Positions 50,522-54,459 of a DNA stretch of 54,459 nucleotides are shown piece after piece (position 1 is the stretch's first letter; every line of letters begins with the position of its first letter). The notes under the pieces were generated by a model. That model saw nothing but the letters and a program-made list of their open reading frames with translations, had not been told where the DNA came from and did no database searches. The position numbers and the translations under genes are program-made. This DNA is from DATHYZ01 sp035458865 (GTDB lineage: Bacteria; Chloroflexota; Limnocylindria; Limnocylindrales; CSP1-4), in assembly GCA_035458865.1 (NCBI GenBank), contig DATHYZ010000020.1, positions 1-54,459 on the forward strand. Reading direction: 5' to 3'.

Positions 50522-50602
50522 CCGGGCCCTCCCGTGGAAGTGCGAAGGGTAGCGTCTGACGAGGCGCGGGCCAACCCCGCCCGCCAGCCGAGCGAGTCGG
50601 GT

Positions 50603-51886
50603 CTACCTCGCGAAGAGGCGCTGGACCTCCTTGAGGCCCTCGACGAGGACGTCGACGTCGGCGCGGGTCGAGTAGACGTTGAACGAGGCCCGGGCGGTGG
50701 CCGAGAGATCGAGCCGCTCGTGGAGCGGCATCGTGCAGTGATGACCGGCCCGGATGCAGACGCCCGAGCGGTCGAGGACCTGGGCCACGTCGTGGGGATG
50801 GACGTCGGGGACGTTGAACGGGATGACGCCGCTCCGCAGATCCGGATCGAGGGGGCCATAGATCTCGATGCCCGGGATCTCCCGCGGCAGGACCTCGAGC
50901 GCGTAGGCGACGAGGTCGCGCTCGTGCTCGCGCACGCGGTCCATCCCCACGGCCATGAGGTACTCGGCCGCCGCGCCCAGCCCGATGGCCGCCGCGATGT
51001 CCGGCGTCCCCGCCTCGAACTTCCAGGGGACCTCGTGCCACTCGGATCGGCGGAGGTGGACCTCGCGGATCATCTCCCCGCCGCCCATGAACGGCGGCAT
51101 CGCCTCGAGGAGCTCCCGCCGCGCCCAGAGGGCGCCAGAACCGGTGGGACCGAGCATCTTGTGGCCGCTGAAGACGTAGAAGTCGGCCCCGAGCTCCTGG
51201 ACGTCCACGGCGAGGTGCGGGACGGCCTGGGCACCGTCGACGAGGACGAGGGCGCCCGCCGCGTGGGCCCGGTCGACGATCTCCCGGACCGGGTTGATCG
51301 TGCCGAGGGTGTTGCTGACCTGGACGAAGGCCACCAGCTTGGGCTTGAGCCGCAGCAGGACGTCGAGGACGTCGAGCCGCAGGATCCCGTCGTCGGTCAT
51401 CGGGATGAACTCGAGGTCGCCGTCCTGCTCCTGGACAAGGAGCTGCCACGGGACGAGGTTCGCGTGGTGCTCCATCTCGGTCAGGACGATGGCATCGCCG
51501 CGGCGGATGTTCCGGCGACCCCAGCTGTGCGCCACCAGGTTCACGGCCTCGGTCGCGTTGCGGACCCAGACGACCTCGCGCGGATCGGGGGCGTTGATGA
51601 AGCGGGCCACCGACGCCCTGGCCGCCTCGTATGCGGCCGTGGCCCGCTCGCCGATGGAGTAGATCCCGCGATGGACGTTCGCGTTGTACTCGCGGTAGTA
51701 GGTGTCCATCGCCTCGATGACGGCCAGGGGCTTCTGGCTGGTCGCGGCGGAGTCGAGGTAGACGAGCGGCCGACCGTGGGCCGTCGTCGAGAGGATCGGG
51801 AAGTCGGCCCGCAGGGCGTCCGGGTCGAGCCGGCCGGCGGCGGGCGCAGCGGGCGCAGGGTTCGTGGCTCGGGCCCCGAGGGTCAT
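50603..51886 (-). CDS. sufS: Cysteine desulfurase SufS
   Basis: 427 residues, normal for SufS. PLP Lys243 is in FSGHKMLGPTGSG; the persulfide Cys384 lies in RAGHHCTMPL. Other markers: YLDSAATSQKP, REYNANVHRGIYSIGERAT, EMEHHANLVPWQ, DGAQAVPHLAVDV. It removes sulfur from cysteine and passes it to SufU. It starts 31 bases after the sufC stop and has no clear ribosome binding site (CTAGCC and a C-run precede ATG 51886). It follows rrf2 and sufC in what looks like one transcript. Confidence 0.95.
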   Translation of the reverse strand: MTLGARATNPAPAAPAAGRLDPDALRADFPILSTTAHGRPLVYLDSAATSQKPLAVIEAMDTYYREYNANVHRGIYSIGERATAAYEAARASVARFINAPDPREVVWVRNATEAVNLVAHSWGRRNIRRGDAIVLTEMEHHANLVPWQLLVQEQDGDLEFIPMTDDGILRLDVLDVLLRLKPKLVAFVQVSNTLGTINPVREIVDRAHAAGALVLVDGAQAVPHLAVDVQELGADFYVFSGHKMLGPTGSGALWARRELLEAMPPFMGGGEMIREVHLRRSEWHEVPWKFEAGTPDIAAAIGLGAAAEYLMAVGMDRVREHERDLVAYALEVLPREIPGIEIYGPLDPDLRSGVIPFNVPDVHPHDVAQVLDRSGVCIRAGHHCTMPLHERLDLSATARASFNVYSTRADVDVLVEGLKEVQRLFAR

Positions 51887-51917
51887 GGGGGGCTAGCCTG
51901 GCGCGCCGGTCCGGCCG

Positions 51918-52790
51918 TCAATGGGCCACCTCGGCCGGCTCTGGCGCGTGGGCCGCCAGGGCGTCGTCCGGGACGTCGATCGAGAGGCCGTTCTCCCGGA
52001 GGATCGGACCGTAGCCCTCCTCCTCGAGCCGCAGCGCGAGGTCCCGGCCGCCGCTCGTCACGATCCGGCCCTGGGCCAGGACATGGACGACGTCCGGCTT
52101 GATGTGGCTGAGCAGGCGCTGGTAGTGGGTGATGAGCAGGACGCCCATGTCCGGGTTGAGCATCGCGTTGACGCTCTCGGCGACGATGCGCAGGGCGTCG
52201 ATGTCGAGGCCGGAGTCGGTCTCGTCGAGGATGGCCATCTCCGGCTCCAGGACGGCCATCTGGAGCATCTCCAGGCGCTTCTTCTCGCCGCCCGAGAAGC
52301 CCTCGTTGACGTACCGCGCGGCGAAGCTCTCGTCCATCTTGAGGAGGGCGAACTTCTCGCGGACCTTGCGCCGGAACTCGCCCATCGTGATGCCGCCGCG
52401 GGTCGGGTCGGTCGGGTCGACGTCGGGATCCTTGTCGACCCCCTGGAGCTTGGCGTTGAGCGCCGAGCGCAGGAAGCTGGCGACCGAGAGCCCGGGGATC
52501 GCCGTGGGGTACTGGAAGGCGAGGAAGAGGCCCATCCGGGCGCGCTTGTCAGCCGAGAGGGCCAGGATGTCCGTGCCCTTCCAGAGCACCTCGCCGCCGA
52601 CGATCCGGTACGCGGGGTGGCCCATCAGGGCATAGGCCAGCGTGGTCTTGCCGGAGCCGTTGGGGCCCATGATCGCGTGGACCTCGCCCTTGCGGACGGT
52701 CAGGTCGATGCCCTGGAGGATCTCGCGGTCGGGCGCCCCGGCGGGGGCCACCTTCAGGCCGCGGATGACGAGGTGCTGGTCATTGCTCAC
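51918..52790 (-). CDS. sufC: Fe-S assembly ATPase SufC
   Basis: 290 residues from GTG 52790. ABC ATPase of the SufC type: Walker A MGPNGSGKTT, LAFQYPTAIPGLSVASFLR, signature GFSGGEKKRLEMLQM, Walker B MAILDETDSGLDIDAL (SufC has DETDSGLD in place of DEPTSGLD) and ITHYQRLL. It works in the SufBCD scaffold complex. The first ~10 residues follow an AGGAGA about 12 bases upstream of the GTG. It is 29 bases downstream of rrf2. SufB and SufD, its usual partners, are not encoded anywhere in this window. Confidence 0.95.
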   Translation of the reverse strand: MSNDQHLVIRGLKVAPAGAPDREILQGIDLTVRKGEVHAIMGPNGSGKTTLAYALMGHPAYRIVGGEVLWKGTDILALSADKRARMGLFLAFQYPTAIPGLSVASFLRSALNAKLQGVDKDPDVDPTDPTRGGITMGEFRRKVREKFALLKMDESFAARYVNEGFSGGEKKRLEMLQMAVLEPEMAILDETDSGLDIDALRIVAESVNAMLNPDMGVLLITHYQRLLSHIKPDVVHVLAQGRIVTSGGRDLALRLEEEGYGPILRENGLSIDVPDDALAAHAPEPAEVAH

Positions 52791-52819
52791 GATCGGTGGG
52801 TTCTCCTGGTGGTGGGGCG

Positions 52820-53353
52820 TCAGGCGGTGACCGCCTCGCGGGGGGTGTTCGGATCGTGGCCGTTGCCGGACGTCCGGCCGGCCAGGCCCTCCAGCGCGAT
52901 CGTCCGGGACGGGACGAGGTCGGCGAGAGTGATGGCGTCGAGGGTGTCGGTGATGGCGTCGCGGATCCGGAGCCAGAGGAGGTTCACCGTGCAGCGCGAC
53001 GTCCGGTCGCAGCCCGGCAGGTGCTCCGGCTCCTCGGACGCGCAGACCATCGGCGCGATCGGGCCCTCCAGGGCCCGGAGGATGTCCGCCATCGGGATCT
53101 CGACCGGGGGCCGCGATAGTTCGTAGCCACCACGGGCGCCACGCGTGCTGACGACCAGGTCGGCGTCGCGGAGGGCGATGGCGAGCTGCTCCAGGTACGG
53201 CCGAGGGAGGTCCTCGTCGGCGGCGATCTCGGCGAGAGACGCCGGACCCGACCCGTAGCGCCGGCCCAGCTGCACCATCAGCCGCACGCCGTACTCGCCT
53301 TTCGTGCTGAAGGCGAGGGCGCCCGTGCCATGGAACGTCTGGCGCTGGCTCAA
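52820..53353 (-). CDS. Rrf2-family Fe-S-responsive transcription regulator
   Basis: 177 residues from TTG 53353 (GAGGAGG about 8 bases upstream; no ATG or GTG fits). Rrf2 winged helix: FSTKGEYGVRLMVQLGRRYG, SLAEIAADEDLPRPYLEQLAIALRDADLVVSTRGARGGYEL. Three cysteines Cys104, Cys115 and Cys121 (CASEEPEHLPGCDRTSRC) match the cluster-binding cysteine loop of IscR/SufR-type members, so it probably senses Fe-S status and represses when loaded. It heads rrf2-sufC-sufS. The palindrome over its own promoter suggests autoregulation, and a second site controls sufU. Confidence 0.93.
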   Translation of the reverse strand: MSQRQTFHGTGALAFSTKGEYGVRLMVQLGRRYGSGPASLAEIAADEDLPRPYLEQLAIALRDADLVVSTRGARGGYELSRPPVEIPMADILRALEGPIAPMVCASEEPEHLPGCDRTSRCTVNLLWLRIRDAITDTLDAITLADLVPSRTIALEGLAGRTSGNGHDPNTPREAVTA

Positions 53354-53398
53354 GAGGGGGGCCTCCTCGAGGTGGGGACCGTCGACGGGTCGTCGCGT

Positions 53399-53423
53399 AA
53401 TCCCGACGGATCTTGTCGGGATT
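53399..53423. promoter_or_regulatory. Palindromic operator at rrf2 (probable autoregulatory site)
   Basis: AATCCCGAC (53399-53407), 7 bases, GTCGGGATT (53415-53423): the same perfect 9-bp arms and 7-base gap as at sufU, with a different spacer sequence. It starts 1 base downstream of the rrf2 -10 box. Confidence 0.88.
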
Positions 53424-53424
53424 G

Positions 53425-53453
53425 AGTCTAGGCCTCGGGCCGGAGGGCGTCAA
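53425..53453 (-). promoter_or_regulatory. rrf2-sufC-sufS promoter
   Basis: Minus strand: -35 TTGACG (53448-53453), 17-base spacer, -10 TAGACT (53425-53430). Near-identical in layout to the sufU promoter. The remaining intergenic part up to 53595 shows no further element that I trust. Confidence 0.78.
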
Positions 53454-53595
53454 TCGAGCGCCGCCCGAGTGACGACCGACCTCGCTGAGGCCTGCCACAC
53501 GAGCTGCGGTCCGGGCCAGAATGAACACTCGACCGGCCCCGCATACCAATAGGGCATACGGCGCCCACCTGGGGCTCCGTGGAAGGGACGAGGCG

Positions 53596-54147
53596 GTGGA
53601 CCGCGATCTCGTGGAGGCCGCGCGACACGGCGATCCGGAGGCGTACATGGACGTCATCCGGTCGCGCGTCGACGGACTCTACGCGATCGCCCAGCGGATC
53701 CTCCGCGACGTCGATCGGGCCGAGGACGCGGTCCAGGACGCGCTGGTGATCGCCTGGCGCGACCTGCGAGCGCTCCGCGATCCGGACCGCTTCGACGCGT
53801 GGCTGCGCCGGGTCCTCGTCAACGTCTGTCTCGCCCAGGCGACGCGGGAGCGCCGCCTGATGGTCAAGCTCCGGGAGCTGGCGACCGACGGGCCGGCGGC
53901 TCCCGACGAACTGTTGAGCCTCCACGATCGCGACCAGCTCGAGCGCGGCTTCCGGAGGCTGCCGCCCGAGCAGCGAGCGATCCTCGTCATGCACCACTTC
54001 GTGGGCTACTCCTCGGTCGAGATCGGCGAGACGCTCGGGATCCCGCCGGGGACGGCCCGCTCACGACTCCATCACGCCCATCGAGCCATGCGCGCGGCGC
54101 TCGAGGCTGACGCCCGGGCCGTCGTCGCCGGAGGTGGATCCGCATGA
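53596..54147 (+). CDS. ECF RNA polymerase sigma factor
   Basis: 183 residues from GTG 53596, chosen for the AAGGGA 7 bases upstream and the normal ECF length; ATG 53521 would add 25 residues without similarity. Region 2: VEAARHGDPEAYMDVIRSRVDGLYAIAQRIL, RAEDAVQDALVIAWRDLRALRD and FDAWLRRVLVNVCLAQ. Region 4: GFRRLPPEQRAILVMHHFVGYSSVEIGETLGIPPGTARSRLHHAHRAMRAAL. Its stop overlaps the next gene start (ATGA), which encodes a putative anti-sigma protein. It is divergent from rrf2 and might share that control region, but the palindrome sits at the rrf2 end. Confidence 0.92.
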   Translation: MDRDLVEAARHGDPEAYMDVIRSRVDGLYAIAQRILRDVDRAEDAVQDALVIAWRDLRALRDPDRFDAWLRRVLVNVCLAQATRERRLMVKLRELATDGPAAPDELLSLHDRDQLERGFRRLPPEQRAILVMHHFVGYSSVEIGETLGIPPGTARSRLHHAHRAMRAALEADARAVVAGGGSA

Positions 54148-54459
54148 GGCCCGATCGGGACATCGACGTCCTCCTGGATGCCTGGCTGGCCGAGGGGCCG
54201 CTCGAGGCCCCCGACCGCATCCTCGACGTCGTCGCGGATCGCGTCCACCGACGCCGCCCGGAGCCTGCCTGGCGCCTTGCCTGGAGGGACTCCCGGATGA
54301 ACACCGCCATCAAGCCGATCCTCGCGGCCGCCGCCGTCCTCGTCCTCTCGGTGGCGGGGGTGGCCGTGATCATGAACCAGCCGAGCCCCGGCATCGGCGG
54401 CCCGGAGGCGACGCCCACCCCGATCGCGTCACCGTCACCGTCACCGTCGCCGAGCTCGA
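54144..54459 (+). CDS. Putative membrane anti-sigma factor, C-terminus beyond window
   Basis: 105 codons are visible; the frame runs off the right edge. A cytoplasmic N-terminal part of ~50 residues (IDVLLDAWLAEGPLEAPDRILDVVADRVH) is followed by one membrane segment (about 57-76, IKPILAAAAVLVLSVAGVAVI) and a Pro/Thr/Ser-rich stretch ending in Ser-Pro repeats. The N-terminal pattern is common in membrane proteins encoded after ECF sigma genes. The 4-bp overlap with the sigma gene supports an anti-sigma role. The outer domain is not in view. Confidence 0.8.
   Translation, partial: MRPDRDIDVLLDAWLAEGPLEAPDRILDVVADRVHRRRPEPAWRLAWRDSRMNTAIKPILAAAAVLVLSVAGVAVIMNQPSPGIGGPEATPTPIASPSPSPSPSS

Overview
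The window is a very GC-rich, gene-dense bacterial chromosome segment with 50 protein genes that I can support. Two run off the edges. I see no rRNA, tRNA, CRISPR array, insertion sequence or phage gene. The gene mix suggests an uncultured member of the Chloroflexota, perhaps the Limnocylindria/Ellin6529-type lineages, with an actinobacterium as the alternative: large zinc-ribbon/cyclase/ATPase/TPR regulators, a Suf system with SufU, a CysO-type sulfur carrier operon, polyphosphate glucokinase and a Thermus-like isocitrate dehydrogenase. This placement is inference and rests on no marker gene. Many long open frames lie antisense to real genes, as expected at this GC content, and were discarded.

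Layout. 1-4.2 kb (minus): secreted C39-like protein (cut by the left edge), LON-domain protein, IscA/HesB protein, thiolase, lipoprotein. 4.3-8.4 kb (plus): a secreted protein of three FN3-like repeats, an ECF sigma factor, and a FecR-type anti-sigma protein carrying two more copies of the same repeat. 8.4-11.5 kb (minus): flavin reductase, alpha/beta hydrolase, enoyl-CoA hydratase and a DUF1444-like protein. 11.6-13.9 kb (plus): fumarase and a LolA-like protein. 14.0-21.5 kb: amino-acid/polyamine permease, glutamine-synthetase-like ligase, ankyrin protein (minus), SDR, polyphosphate glucokinase, aldehyde dehydrogenase. 21.6-27.4 kb: two cation/proton antiporters and a SulP-STAS-PASTA fusion. 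27.6-30.0 kb (minus): secreted protein, Nudix, small membrane protein, PurE. 30.2-37.1 kb: cyclase/ATPase regulator 1, isocitrate dehydrogenase, GrpB-PurK fusion. 37.2-41.7 kb (plus): nucleoside hydrolase and a complete four-gene ECF transporter. 41.8-46.2 kb: tandem universal stress protein, then a minus-strand operon rhodanese-E1 / sulfur carrier / cysteine synthase / JAMM protease with 4-bp overlaps. 46.4-53.4 kb (minus): Rrf2 regulator, SufC, SufS, cyclase/ATPase regulator 2, SufU. 53.6-54.5 kb: a second ECF sigma/anti-sigma pair, cut by the right edge.

How the parts work together. Iron-sulfur and sulfur metabolism dominates the right half. The same 25-bp palindrome, AATCCCGAC-N7-GTCGGGATT, lies just downstream of a matching promoter (TTGACG, 17 bp, TAG-nn-T) at both rrf2 and sufU, so a local Rrf2 regulon can be read directly from the DNA. 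Next to it a CysO/CysM/Mec-like operon would make cysteine on a protein carrier. Several genes have a TANNNT box 6-8 bases before the start codon and no Shine-Dalgarno sequence, pointing to common leaderless transcription. The most unusual proteins are the SulP-STAS-PASTA fusion, the GrpB-PurK fusion, and the five-copy FN3-like repeat family around the first sigma factor.
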